Origin: JAJDYQ01 sp965214035
GTDB lineage: Bacteria; Pseudomonadota; Gammaproteobacteria; JAJDYQ01
DNA: 64,000 nucleotides
Direction of reading: 5' to 3'
Assembly (NCBI GenBank): GCA_965214035.1
Contig: OZ243932.1
Coordinates: 1,116,001-1,180,000 of the forward strand
A program made the translations under genes and the position numbers. The notes under the pieces are model-generated. The model worked only from the letters and a program-made list of their open reading frames with translations. It searched no databases and was not told the DNA's origin. Positions 25,515-34,441 of the stretch are shown in pieces (position 1 is the first letter of the stretch; each line of letters starts with the position of its first letter).

Positions 25515-25895
25515 ATGGCTCATTTCATACTTGAGTATTCGGACAATGTAGATAAGGCAACTTTGTCTCTGCAGCAGCTTTTTGAAAAGCTTCATCAGGC
25601 TGCTGATGCAACAGGAATGTTTGCTTATAAAGGTATCCGCAGTCGTGCGTATGCGTGTTCCGACTATCGAATAGCGGATGGCAACCCGCAGCATATGTTC
25701 GTGCATCTGAGTGTTTTGCTGGGTGCCGGGCGCAGCCTGGAAGAGCGAGAGGTGGCCGCCAAACGGTTTTTTGAGATATTTAGTTCACATTTTGCTGATT
25801 GTTTCGATAAGCGTGGCGTTGCGATGTCGTTTGAAATGAGAGAGCTGGAGCCTGTGCTAAAGTACAATAAAAATAATATTCCGGATTATCTATGA
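25515..25895 (+). CDS. hpaF: 5-carboxymethyl-2-hydroxymuconate delta-isomerase, with Ala in place of the N-terminal catalytic Pro
   Basis: 126 aa tautomerase-superfamily protein that shifts the double bond of 5-carboxymethyl-2-hydroxymuconate. FILEYSDN near the start, KGIRSRAY, FVHLSVLLGAGRSLEER and the MSFEMRELEP segment match the family. Known members begin Met-Pro-His-Phe, and Pro1, exposed after Met removal, is the catalytic base. Here codon 2 is GCT (Ala), giving Met-Ala-His-Phe. No Pro start exists nearby. The enzyme may be impaired, use another base, or rely on the slow spontaneous reaction. The stop overlaps the hpaH start as ATGA. Confidence 0.9.
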   Translation: MAHFILEYSDNVDKATLSLQQLFEKLHQAADATGMFAYKGIRSRAYACSDYRIADGNPQHMFVHLSVLLGAGRSLEEREVAAKRFFEIFSSHFADCFDKRGVAMSFEMRELEPVLKYNKNNIPDYL

Positions 25896-26701
25896 TTACA
25901 TTAAGCGAAACACAAATTCAAAAGGCTTCGCAAGACTTATATCAAGCGGAACGCGACTGTGTACAGATAGAAGCGATTACTAAAACGTATCCTGATATGA
26001 CCATGGATGATGCTTATGCGGTGCAGTCGGCATGGATAAAGCTCAAGGAAGCCGAGGGTGATAGCAGGATTGGCTATAAAATCGGATTAACCTCTCGCGT
26101 CATGCAACGTGCGATGAAAATTGATATTCCGGATTACGGTGTCTTAATGCAGTCAATGGCTTTTGAGGATGGCTCCGAGATTAAGGCATCGGATTTTACT
26201 GATCCGCGCATCGAAGTTGAATTGGCCTTTGTACTAAAAGATCGTATATACGGTGCAAAAACAAGTATTTTCGATGTGCTCAATGCAACGGATTATGTGA
26301 TTCCCGCATTAGAGATTATTGCGGCTCGTAGTTATCGTATTCATCCTGATACAGGTTATGTCCGCACGGTAATGGATACGATATCAGACAATGCAGCGAA
26401 TGCCGGCATTATCGTGGGGGGGCGTCCGATCAAACCAGACGCAATGGATTTACGTTGGTGTGGTGCAATCCTGTACAAGAATGCTGTTATTGAGGAAACA
26501 GGGCTTGCTGCTGCGGTTTTGAATCATCCGGCAAGCGGGATTTGCTGGATTGCAAAACGTTTTGCTGCACATGAAGTTGCGTTGCAAGCAGGCCAGATTT
26601 TGTTGTCGGGGTCGTTTACTGCACCAGTAGCGGTTAAGTCAGGTGATACCATTCATGCGGACTATGGGTCTTTAGGGAATATCAGTTGTCAATTTGTCTA
26701 G
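25892..26701 (+). CDS. hpaH: 2-oxo-hept-4-ene-1,7-dioate hydratase
   Basis: 269 aa. Hydratase of the 4-oxalocrotonate decarboxylase/2-oxopentenoate hydratase family that adds water to 2-oxohept-4-ene-1,7-dioate. Family marks are DDAYAVQSAWI, IGYKIGLTSRVMQ, DPRIEVELAFVL with acidic metal ligands, NAANAGIIVGG and the C-terminal AGQILLSGSFTAPV. It is translationally coupled to hpaF by a four-base overlap. A run of seven G occurs near 26416-26422 in the middle of the gene. Confidence 0.93.
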   Translation: MITLSETQIQKASQDLYQAERDCVQIEAITKTYPDMTMDDAYAVQSAWIKLKEAEGDSRIGYKIGLTSRVMQRAMKIDIPDYGVLMQSMAFEDGSEIKASDFTDPRIEVELAFVLKDRIYGAKTSIFDVLNATDYVIPALEIIAARSYRIHPDTGYVRTVMDTISDNAANAGIIVGGRPIKPDAMDLRWCGAILYKNAVIEETGLAAAVLNHPASGICWIAKRFAAHEVALQAGQILLSGSFTAPVAVKSGDTIHADYGSLGNISCQFV

Positions 26702-26837
26702 AGCAGGCTTACTGGCTGGGCAAATACAACAGCATATCGCCACACGCTGGGATTACACACCCCAGTGCACTACATTATCAAACACAGTACATACAGTATC
26801 TTGATTTGAAACCAGTTAGTTTAATAAAGTTACGCTT

Positions 26838-27635
26838 ATGAAAACCCCACATAATCCGTTTAAGCAGGCACTCAAGGATGGTAAGCAGCAATATGGCTAC
26901 TGGCTTGGTCTTTGTAACCCGCTATCCGCCGAGTTATGTGCTTACGCCGGCTATGACTGGTTGTTGATTGATGCGGAGCATGCACCGAATGATCTTAATA
27001 CGGTATTGGCTCAGTTACAGGCGATTGCAGCAACGCCTTCTCATGCGGTAGTGAGATTGGTGAATGATGATCCCGCCATAATCAAACAGTATCTTGATAT
27101 AGGTGTACAGTCTTTGCTTGTACCGATGATAGAAACAGCACAACAGGCCCAAAATACAGTACGTGCAACCCAGTATCCGCCGCAGGGTATTCGCGGCGTG
27201 GGTACAGCTTTGGCGCGTGCTGCACGCTGGAATATGGTTGATGGTTATTTTAAGGATGCTAATGATGAGTTATGCCTGATTATCCAAATTGAATCAGTAA
27301 AAGGTATTGAGAATCTCGATGAAATTCTGGCGGTTGAGGGCATTGATGGAATTTTTATCGGGCCTGCGGACCTGGCAGCTACCATGGGGTATTTGGGCAA
27401 TCCGACTCATCCTGATGTTCAGGCTGTAGTAAAGCGTGCAATTAAGAAGATAAGCGCCTCTAACAAGGCCGTCGGCACGTTGGCGGTGGGCAAGGAAATC
27501 GCGCAGGCTTATGAGGAAGCTGGCATTCAATTCATTGCTATCGGCGTGGATACTTTATCGTTGGCGTATGCTGCACGACAAATACTGACCGATTATCATG
27601 GCTTAAAAGACAAGGAATTACGGTCTGCATATTAA
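26838..27635 (+). CDS. hpaI: 4-hydroxy-2-oxoheptanedioate aldolase
   Basis: 265 aa class II aldolase of the HpaI/HpcH family, which cleaves 4-hydroxy-2-oxoheptanedioate to pyruvate and succinate semialdehyde. Signatures are WLGLCNPLSAELCAYAGYDW, LIDAEHAPND, VVRLVNDDP, LLVPMIET, the GIRGVG loop, QIESVKGIENLDEI with the metal-binding glutamate, and IDGIFIGPADLAATMG. It is separated from hpaH by 136 AT-rich bases, so it may have an extra promoter although it completes the pathway. It converges with the DUF2817 gene; no clear terminator is seen between them. Confidence 0.94.
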   Translation: MKTPHNPFKQALKDGKQQYGYWLGLCNPLSAELCAYAGYDWLLIDAEHAPNDLNTVLAQLQAIAATPSHAVVRLVNDDPAIIKQYLDIGVQSLLVPMIETAQQAQNTVRATQYPPQGIRGVGTALARAARWNMVDGYFKDANDELCLIIQIESVKGIENLDEILAVEGIDGIFIGPADLAATMGYLGNPTHPDVQAVVKRAIKKISASNKAVGTLAVGKEIAQAYEEAGIQFIAIGVDTLSLAYAARQILTDYHGLKDKELRSAY

Positions 27636-27792
27636 GCGCCGCGTGAGCTCGCTGGCTCAAGGGCTTTTCAGCCGAGAGTGGCACATTTTGCTTGGAACGC
27701 TTTACCTGCAATGCCCAGACGGGCCTATCAAAGGCATAATGCTTAGTGGTACGAAATCAAGAGGCTATAACTTCTGCACCAATGACGTTTTC

Positions 27793-28881
27793 TTAAAGTG
27801 AATATAGTCCCTGCAGGCTTTGGTTGACCAACGTACAGGATTGCGTCCAAATGGCCTGCTTCCATTCATAGGTATCAATATAGAACGCCTGCTTTATACG
27901 CTTTTTTATATTTTCTGCTAAGGCCGGGTCTGGCTCTTTACAGTGTGATAACCAATTGTCGGCAATAACGCTGAGCAACATTTCCTGAAGATTGACAGTG
28001 CCAAATTCAAGACCTAGTGCGACCGCTGCAGGGCAACGTCTAGTTAGCGCTGATGTCAAGTCACCGGCAACTTTGGGGCTACTACTGGTTGCAAACGCAG
28101 GGCAATTCAGCAGCTCTTCGCCATACCATTTGGCTGCCCGATCATAGGCAATCCCCTTTTCCTGAACGGGTAAAATTCGCTCCAGCTCTCCCGAAGGCCC
28201 CAAGCCGCTGTGAATATCTAAATGAACGATCAATTCTGTATAGGATAGTACTCTATCAATGATTTCCTCCCAGACTTTCCGCGACCAAGTCGGTTGCGTG
28301 CCACCAAAAAACGGGTCCTCCGAATGGCTATACTGCCCACTGCTGATAGATTTCTGGAAATTCAATTCACCATATTTTTCAATAGCTTCCTTTATTTTCT
28401 TTTCAATAGAATCCCAATCGCTGTCGGCCCAACTTTCCGGGTAGAAACAATCTCTGGCATTGAGAAAATCTGTCGATTCGGGGACACCATTAGAAAAGTC
28501 AATAAAGTTTCTATTCAAGTCGACATTGTCCTCATTGACCCGCCTGTCATAGGCAAAGCCGTAGGGGTTCAAGGCATGCACCAAAAATAAACCGGTATCG
28601 CTTTGCAATTTCTCTGAAATTTTGCCGCATAGCAAACCTGTCTGAACCGCAGAGCCGCAATAACCCTCGGCACCATGGTTACCTGAAGAGACCAGCAGGA
28701 CCCGATCAGGCTTGTCTGGCCCCAAATAACAAATATCAGTAGCAAGTTCCTGTCCATCGGGAGAGGATGCAACCTGGTTCAGCTTTGTTTCGACCTGTGT
28801 TCCATTATCCGTTGCGGCGGACAGAAATTTTTTCCGTGCTTCTGCATAATTGTCAGAAAAATAGTCTTCTTTGAACTGCAT
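27793..28881 (-). CDS. DUF2817-family M14-like metallopeptidase or deacylase
   Basis: 362 aa. The zinc site of carboxypeptidase-like proteins is visible as NHGAEG (His and Glu of HxxE), the substrate-binding VDLNRNF motif, and HLDIHSGLGPSG with the third zinc-binding His. The N-terminal FSDNYAEARKKFLSAA is typical of DUF2817 proteins. No signal peptide is seen, so it should act in the cytosol on an amide, perhaps an N-acyl amino acid or peptide (inference). It is first or last of a minus-strand group with a hydrolase, a TonB receptor and phhB-phhA, which suggests an amino acid conjugate as substrate. Confidence 0.78.
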   Translation of the reverse strand: MQFKEDYFSDNYAEARKKFLSAATDNGTQVETKLNQVASSPDGQELATDICYLGPDKPDRVLLVSSGNHGAEGYCGSAVQTGLLCGKISEKLQSDTGLFLVHALNPYGFAYDRRVNEDNVDLNRNFIDFSNGVPESTDFLNARDCFYPESWADSDWDSIEKKIKEAIEKYGELNFQKSISSGQYSHSEDPFFGGTQPTWSRKVWEEIIDRVLSYTELIVHLDIHSGLGPSGELERILPVQEKGIAYDRAAKWYGEELLNCPAFATSSSPKVAGDLTSALTRRCPAAVALGLEFGTVNLQEMLLSVIADNWLSHCKEPDPALAENIKKRIKQAFYIDTYEWKQAIWTQSCTLVNQSLQGLYSL

Positions 28882-28904
28882 AGGCTACCTCGGCATGAAC
28901 TGCT

Positions 28905-29096
28905 TTATGAAGTTTGTATATCTTGGGGCTTACAGCGGAATGCGAAATTCCAGCCCGCCTGGAAAATCTCTTCCTGGCCGTTGTGGACAAGGTGCATAGG
29001 CCAGGAAATCGGGTTGTGCGAGGCCAGGTGGTAGGTCATGCAGGTACCTTCGGTTGTATGCCCCAGTTCCCTATGGCTTGTTGATACTAGTTGCAT
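28905..29096 (-). pseudogene. Short coding-like fragment of unknown origin
   Basis: A 63-residue frame from the ATG at 29096 follows the alpha/beta hydrolase stop by eight bases. Its central part (TEGTCMTYHLASHNPISWP and later FQAGWNFAFRC) has C- and G-ending codons and an aromatic-rich composition that look coding, unlike the AT-rich neighbours. I cannot match it to a family. It may be the 3' remnant of a lost gene, or a real small protein with weak translation signals. Confidence 0.3.
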
Positions 29097-29104
29097 TGCC
29101 AAAA

Positions 29105-29911
29105 TTACAAAGCGCGTAAAATCTGTTGTAAAACATGGTTGAATTTTTCCGGGCGTTCAAGCATAAGGAAATGTCCCGTACCGCTAATAGTCTGTACAGC
29201 GATACGATTGCCAAAGATATTTAAAAAAGCATTTTCGTTGTAGCTACCCAGTGCTGCAACCTCTTTTACAGGCCCATCGTAGCGGTCGAGGTAGTCAAGT
29301 ATATCCCAGCGCAGAAAGGACCTGAGAATTTCTAAAGCCAGAGTAGGCTCTACCCCAGCCATTATTTCAACCACTTTCGTTTTTAGAGTTGGGGCTGAGC
29401 TTTCAAGAAAATAGCTGCTCGCAAGCGCACGAACCCCACTATCAAAATCGTCAGTTAATGGCGCGACGGTTTCTCTGACTATTTCTTCCTCCATTTGAAG
29501 GTGGAAATCGGTATGAGCAAAAGCATCAGCGCCAATAACTGCATCCACTCGCGATGGATTCAGCGCTGCGGTTGTCAGTGCCAACGCTCCCCCTGCTGAA
29601 TGTCCTAGCATAATGCAATTCAATAAATCCTCTCGTTGTAAAACAGCCGCGACAAAATCCGCCAGGAATTCCATGGAGAAAACATTATTTTCGCGGGGGA
29701 GATGACTATGACCAAAACCCGGAAAATCTATTGTAACAACGAAATAATTCTTTGCGAAATAATTGATCTGGTTGCGCCAAAAGTCTCTGGCACCACACCA
29801 GCCAGGCAGTAAACAAAGATGGCGCGAAGAGCGGTCCCCAGCCACGGTATAAGTAAGGCATGCCCCATTGTGTTGAATTTGACAGTTTTGCAGTCCATCT
29901 GCCGGGGACAT
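29105..29911 (-). CDS. Alpha/beta hydrolase
   Basis: 268 aa alpha/beta-hydrolase fold protein. The oxyanion region is LLPGWCGARDFW, the nucleophile elbow GHSAGG supplies the serine, and GTGHFLMLE supplies the catalytic histidine. No signal peptide is seen. It starts 16 bases after the end of the frameshifted TonB receptor and is on the same strand, so ester or lactone cleavage of the imported compound is a reasonable guess. A second hydrolase (37545-38381) pairs with the second receptor in the same manner. Confidence 0.82.
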   Translation of the reverse strand: MSPADGLQNCQIQHNGACLTYTVAGDRSSRHLCLLPGWCGARDFWRNQINYFAKNYFVVTIDFPGFGHSHLPRENNVFSMEFLADFVAAVLQREDLLNCIMLGHSAGGALALTTAALNPSRVDAVIGADAFAHTDFHLQMEEEIVRETVAPLTDDFDSGVRALASSYFLESSAPTLKTKVVEIMAGVEPTLALEILRSFLRWDILDYLDRYDGPVKEVAALGSYNENAFLNIFGNRIAVQTISGTGHFLMLERPEKFNHVLQQILRAL

Positions 29912-29927
29912 ATCTGGCCTCGCAGAA

Positions 29928-32109
29928 TTAAAATCTTAATTTAAGTGTAGCGCCATATGTCCTGGGCGGCGCGAGAAACTGGATTGTTCCGAATAGTCCA
30001 TCAACACGTAATGAGGACTGGACAGTTTTTTCATCAGTAAGGTTGCGCCCCCAAACAGACAGAGAGAGATCCTCATTAAAGTCATAACTCAAACGTGCAT
30101 TAATTGTTGAGTTACTATCCCGACGTACCGCATCGTCCTCAAAAATATCCAGAAATTGTTCGCTTTCATAGCGATAATCAGCACGCAGATCTAGTTCCCT
30201 GCCATTGATCAACCAAGTATATTGTGCGCCCAGATTTATGCTCCTTTCCGGTGCTCGTGGAAGTCGATCACCAGAGCGATCGATGTCACCGGCAGCCCTA
30301 TTATTGGGGCTGGTCGCCACAAAGCTATCAAACTCTGCATCAAGCAGTTGAACCCCTACATTCAGCTCCAGGTTGTCGATAGGGACAAAGGTAGCGTCAG
30401 CTTCCCACCCCGTGATCGTCGCCGCTGCTGCATTGATTACAATTTGAAACGTACCTGCAGACGAACCAGGGGGGATTGTATTTAGCTGCAGGTCTTCGTA
30501 GTCATAATAGAAAAATGCCGAGTTTATTCGTGCTCGACCATCCCAAAATGTCGATTTTATCCCTGCTTCATATGCCCACAGGGTTTCCGGCTCAAAGCCT
30601 TCAGGCTGAAATACATTGGTATTGAAGCCACCCGCCTTATAGCCGCGGGAAGCAGAAGCATAGAGCAAGGTATCCTCAGCAGCAGCATATTCCACAACAA
30701 CACGAGGGGTTAATTCTTCGTAGGTATCGCTCAGATCCAGCGGTGGAGGTCCTGGTATCGGAGCTCCCGTTGACAGTATGCTCAACGTCTCAACAAAATC
30801 CAGGTCACGTTCGTCATAGTTATAACGAAGCCCGGCACTTATAGCCAACGGATCAGAGATCTGATACCTCAGATTAGCGAAAACACCAAGAGAAGTGGTT
30901 TCCACCGACCCGCCCGGCTGATCGAGCAAATCAGAGGGCGCACCTGTTACCGCAGCAGGGAAATCAAGTGCCACATTGAGCTGCTGGCTGGCATCTTCCT
31001 GCAGGTAAATACAGACCCAGTACCCATTCTGCTGCGCTGTCTCCTTGCGAGATCAGTTGTAGTTCCTGGGAAAAGGTTTCCGATTCCTGAACCGGTGCAT
31101 TCGATGCAAAATCCAGTTGGGAGGCATCAAGATCAAGCACCATTGCGGCATCAGTTTCCCGATATGCAGTGATGGATTTCAGCACCATACCGCCTAAATC
31201 CCAGTTGAGGGTAGCCGCTAAACTGCGGGTTTCTATATCAACATTGGGGTCTTCGTTTAGCGCGGTCTCAAACTCATCATCGGGGCGTATTGCATTGAAG
31301 GAATCGGCTATTGCAGCCCCTCCTGAGGTATCAACCCGCGTTACGACATTGCGTGAACTATCTTCGCTTGAGTAATTACCTGAGAGCAATAGCTCCACAT
31401 TGTCACTCAGTACAATATCCAAATGGGTGCGCAATGAATAATAATCTTCATCATCGATATCTCTGTCAGTAAAAACATTGTCGGTGTACCCATCTCGCTT
31501 GGAGATTAGTCCGGCAATTCTCCAAGCCATGCTGTCTGCCAGGGGTACGTTAAGAGCTCCCTCAAAGCGGGTCTTGTTGAAATTGCCCGGTGTAATGCTG
31601 AGATAGCCTTCTAGCTCATCGGTTGGCTTGTTTGAGTAAACATTGATTGCCCCACCAACTGCATTGCGCCCAAACAACACCCCCTGCGGACCCTTAACAA
31701 CATCGACCCGTTGCATGTCGTAGAAATCCTGCAGGGCTGAAATCGTGCGGGACTGATAGACATCATCGACAAAGGTCGCAATGCTTGACTCAGCACCCGG
31801 CGTGAACAGATCCGTCCCCACTCCCCTGAGATAAGGCTGGCCAAAGGCTGCATTAGTGGTAAAAACCAGACCCGGTTCAATAACCTGTAGATCAATAGTG
31901 TTTTCCACACCAGCATCTGCCAGACGCTCTCCCGTATAGGTATTAATGGCAATCGGGACATCCTGTACACTTTCTTCCCGTTTTTGTGCAGTGACCGTTA
32001 TAACCTCGATAAATTGATTTTCGCTTTCCTGGGCAGATACTCCCTCGGTGCTCATGGCTAGGGCCAGACAAAGTAATAGACTAAACGACCGTATTCTAAC
32101 GATAGTCAT
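29928..32109 (-). pseudogene. TonB-dependent receptor disrupted by a single-base frameshift
   Basis: An outer-membrane TonB-dependent receptor split over two frames. The upstream part (30964-32109, 381 codons) has a signal peptide (SLLLCLALAMSTEGVSA), a TonB-box-like EVITVTAQKREE, and the plug domain with VDVVKGPQGVLFGRNAVGGAI. The frame breaks near 31004-31006 after WVLGLYL. The other frame continues without a gap as QEDASQQLNVALDFP into the barrel, ending TLKLRF with the final aromatic residue. One extra C (read TTACCTGCAG on the minus strand) explains the break. It is either a recent pseudogene or a sequencing error. Full length would be about 725 aa. The ligand is unknown. Confidence 0.88.
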
Positions 32110-32116
32110 CTTCCCC

Positions 32117-32452
32117 TCACGTTGTTATCAGCTTGTCTACCTTGGCGGCACAAATAAAGTCATTTTCTGTCAGTCCGTTAACTGCATGTGTAGTGTAGCT
32201 TACGGCGCATTGATTGTAGCCAATGTGCCACTCCGGGTGATGCCCTTCACTGTGCGCAATCCAGGCCACAGCATTGGCAAACGCCATGGTTTTTGAAAAT
32301 GTCTTAAAATGAAAGGTGCGCTCAATAGCGGTGTTTTCTTGATTTGCTGTCCATTCATCCAAATTACTTAACAAAGCATCGGTTTGCGCTTTTGACAAAG
32401 CCTCACCACCGGATTCACAGACAGTACAATGTTTTTGGTGTAAAGCATCCAT
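32117..32452 (-). CDS. phhB: Pterin-4a-carbinolamine dehydratase
   Basis: 111 aa. Recycles the pterin cofactor used by phenylalanine hydroxylase by dehydrating 4a-hydroxytetrahydrobiopterin. The active-site motif EGHHPEW is present together with FKTFSKTMAFANAVAWIA and LTENDFICAAKVD. The ATG at 32452 is chosen because AGGAGA lies eight bases upstream and the length then fits; the longer frame would overlap phhA. The two-base gap from phhA indicates co-transcription. Confidence 0.93.
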   Translation of the reverse strand: MDALHQKHCTVCESGGEALSKAQTDALLSNLDEWTANQENTAIERTFHFKTFSKTMAFANAVAWIAHSEGHHPEWHIGYNQCAVSYTTHAVNGLTENDFICAAKVDKLITT

Positions 32453-32454
32453 TA

Positions 32455-33249
32455 CTAAGTCTCCTGACAGGTTGTATAGGTTGGGGGTAATTGACCAAGC
32501 TCTCTGGCTTCTACGATGGCGGCTGGAAAATCGCAATCCAGCAAGGTAAACAGGTCTGCCAATTCCTCAATATAAAAATAAATCGTTTGCAGTATATCAA
32601 TGCGATACGGCGAGCGCAGAGCGGTTAGCACGTTAAGTGGTAACCGCTTGGCCTTATTGCTATCAACAGCATACGGGGTTTCTTTTATGGATGACAGGAT
32701 GCCACCGCCGTAACAGCTAAAGCTATCCCCTGCTTTTAATAGCCCGAATTCTACTGTGTACCAATAAATACGGGCATACCAATGCCTGTCCGCGTCGGTA
32801 GCACTGAGTCCTAACTCGCCATATTTTTGCATAAACTGTGCATAGTCCGGGTCACATAGCAGCGGACAATGGCCAAACAGTTCATGGAAGATATCCGGTT
32901 CGGTCAGGTACTCCAATTCATCATGGCGGCGTATAAACGTAGCCGCTGGAAATTTTTTCTCAGACAGCAGTCTGAAAAATTTTTCATAATTAATAAGCGC
33001 GGCAACCGGGTACACTTCCCAGCCGGTCTCGGCCTGTAAAACTCCGGATACATCGGGCAACTGCGCTATCTTATCGACACTAAAATTAAGTTTCTGCAAG
33101 CCTTTCATAAAAGCGGGACAGGCGTATTTTTCAACCAATGGTAGCTGCCTTTCATACAGTATTTTCCAAGTTTGATTTTCGACTTCGGTATAGTTGACAT
33201 AGCCATTCTCATCCGGCTTTTTAGCTGCATACGATGTGGATTTGCCCAT
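32455..33249 (-). CDS. phhA: Phenylalanine 4-hydroxylase
   Basis: 264 aa, monomeric bacterial type without the regulatory ACT domain. Converts phenylalanine to tyrosine with tetrahydropterin and oxygen. The iron ligands are in FHELFGHCPLL (two His) and the Glu of YWYTVEFGL; the N-terminal part has the YTEVENQTWKILYERQ segment typical of the family. It is followed by phhB. A conspicuous hairpin lies between promoter region and start (33278-33327). An AsnC-type regulator encoded about 580 bases upstream may control it instead of the sigma-54 activator PhhR known from pseudomonads (inference). Confidence 0.95.
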   Translation of the reverse strand: MGKSTSYAAKKPDENGYVNYTEVENQTWKILYERQLPLVEKYACPAFMKGLQKLNFSVDKIAQLPDVSGVLQAETGWEVYPVAALINYEKFFRLLSEKKFPAATFIRRHDELEYLTEPDIFHELFGHCPLLCDPDYAQFMQKYGELGLSATDADRHWYARIYWYTVEFGLLKAGDSFSCYGGGILSSIKETPYAVDSNKAKRLPLNVLTALRSPYRIDILQTIYFYIEELADLFTLLDCDFPAAIVEARELGQLPPTYTTCQET

Positions 33250-33277
33250 AAACTACTCCTTGCTTTTCAAAAGTATG

Positions 33278-33327
33278 CCTGTGCCTATATCTTGGAGGTA
33301 ATGCCTATAAGGGGATATAGGCACAGG
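33278..33327 (-). promoter_or_regulatory. Long inverted repeat in the phhA leader
   Basis: CCTGTGCCTATATC (33278-33291) and GATATAGGCACAGG (33314-33327) are perfect 14-base arms around a 22-base spacer. Inside the spacer, GCCTATA (33303-33309) can pair alternatively with the right arm. The element ends about 28 bases before the phhA ATG, just upstream of its Shine-Dalgarno (AAGGAGT). Two mutually exclusive pairings suggest an operator or an RNA switch/attenuator. Confidence 0.55.
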
Positions 33328-33388
33328 ACTTTAACATACTCAACATCATTCCCTTATAGAGAATCTCTAGATTCAGTTTAAGTTTCCT

Positions 33389-33445
33389 GCGATACAGGGA
33401 TGTATCGCCAAAACCAATGACAGCTAAGCTATTTCAAAGCTTCCC
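33389..33445 (+). repeat. Intergenic repeat, copy 3 (partial)
   Basis: ctgcgatacagggatgtat followed by caaaaccaatgac matches the far end of the copy at 21309-21456 with only a few changes. The rest of the element is missing or decayed, ending in a TTCAAAGCTTCCCC stretch that recalls the AAGGAAGCT end. Confidence 0.55.
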
Positions 33446-33830
33446 CTACAACGTCCAAGTTTATGATTAGAATCAGTGAATTACATGTCTTTTTATTGCG
33501 AATATTCAAGTTTTTATGCAATAAAAAGTATTTTTTTATTAAATTAATGCAAGAATATTGCGGTTGTTTCCGTAAACCTCACCAATAATACAAGGGTAGC
33601 TGCATGAGTTGAATACATTAACGAGAAGGTGATGACGCTCTGCAACAAACTCAAGTCAATGGCGAAGACAGCGGCACAATACCCCAAAGGGTATGGCCAC
33701 CGTATAAACAATCCTGTTTGTTACCATGGTGCATCGCTGTTGCAATAGCTCACTCGTTTAACAGGATGCCCTCCATTGAGCAGGGCATAGCACCACATAC
33801 TGGAATTTATCAGGCATCCTGGGTTCGTAA
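33446..33830. other. Gene-less stretch between phhA leader and the AsnC gene
   Basis: No frame with coding character is seen on either strand. It contains an AT-rich segment near 33520-33560 and a short hairpin (ATGCCCT/AGGGCAT at 33766-33772 and 33782-33788) downstream of the AsnC stop that could slow transcription but lacks a T run. Nothing else is recognisable. Confidence 0.5.
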
Positions 33831-34286
33831 TTATCTCAGAACTTCATTCTGATAAGGCTTTACTTCTTTCAAAACGACAGACGATACCGCATCCTTTACC
33901 GCTGGCATGGACAGAATTTTTTTATTAATGAATTCGGCATAGCTATCAACACTGTAAGTACAAACTTCTGCTATAAAATCAGTTTTTCCCGTTAGCTGAT
34001 AGCAGGAAATGACTTCAGGGTAGGCTATGATTTTTTCAGTAAAAGCCTCCACCGCGCCCACATCATGGCGGTTAACCCGGATAGTAATGAAAGCCTTTAT
34101 TTGTTGCCCCATTGCCTTGGCGCTTAGTCGCACCGAAAATCGGTCAATGATCCCTTTTTTCTCAAGCGCTTTTATCCGGCGCAGGCAAGCAGAGGTAGAC
34201 AGGTTAACGTGGTCCGCAATCTGGCTGTAACTCATACGCCCGTTTTTCAAGAGCAGATTCAATATTAATTGGTCAAATTTATCCAT
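33831..34286 (-). CDS. Lrp/AsnC-family transcriptional regulator
   Basis: 151 aa. The N-terminal winged helix-turn-helix (LILNLLLKNGRMSYSQIADHVNLSTSACLRR, split in two helices) is followed by the C-terminal RAM ligand-binding domain (FITIRVNRHDVGAVEAF, ISCYQLTGKTDFIAEV). Such proteins bind amino acids and form octamers on AT-rich DNA. Its position between phhAB and the divergent dioxygenase/TonB receptor cluster suggests control by an aromatic amino acid (inference). The 155-base gap to the divergent gene is very AT-rich and holds CGCAATA/TATTGCG half-sites at 34289 and 34329. Confidence 0.92.
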   Translation of the reverse strand: MDKFDQLILNLLLKNGRMSYSQIADHVNLSTSACLRRIKALEKKGIIDRFSVRLSAKAMGQQIKAFITIRVNRHDVGAVEAFTEKIIAYPEVISCYQLTGKTDFIAEVCTYSVDSYAEFINKKILSMPAVKDAVSSVVLKEVKPYQNEVLR

Positions 34287-34441
34287 GGCGCAATATATTT
34301 ACATAATAACGTAGTGATAATAGCTATTTATTGCGTATTTTGTGAAAATACCACAAAAATGTCAACATAATTATAGCTTATTGCCTGATAGCATTACATT
34401 TGTTTAATGGAATTCGTTACTTTTATCCTGGAGAGCTAGCT

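Noticed and set aside
33831..33831. PhhR-type activator as regulator of phhAB
   Set aside because: The only nearby regulator is AsnC-type with HTH and RAM domains; no sigma-54 activator domain is present.
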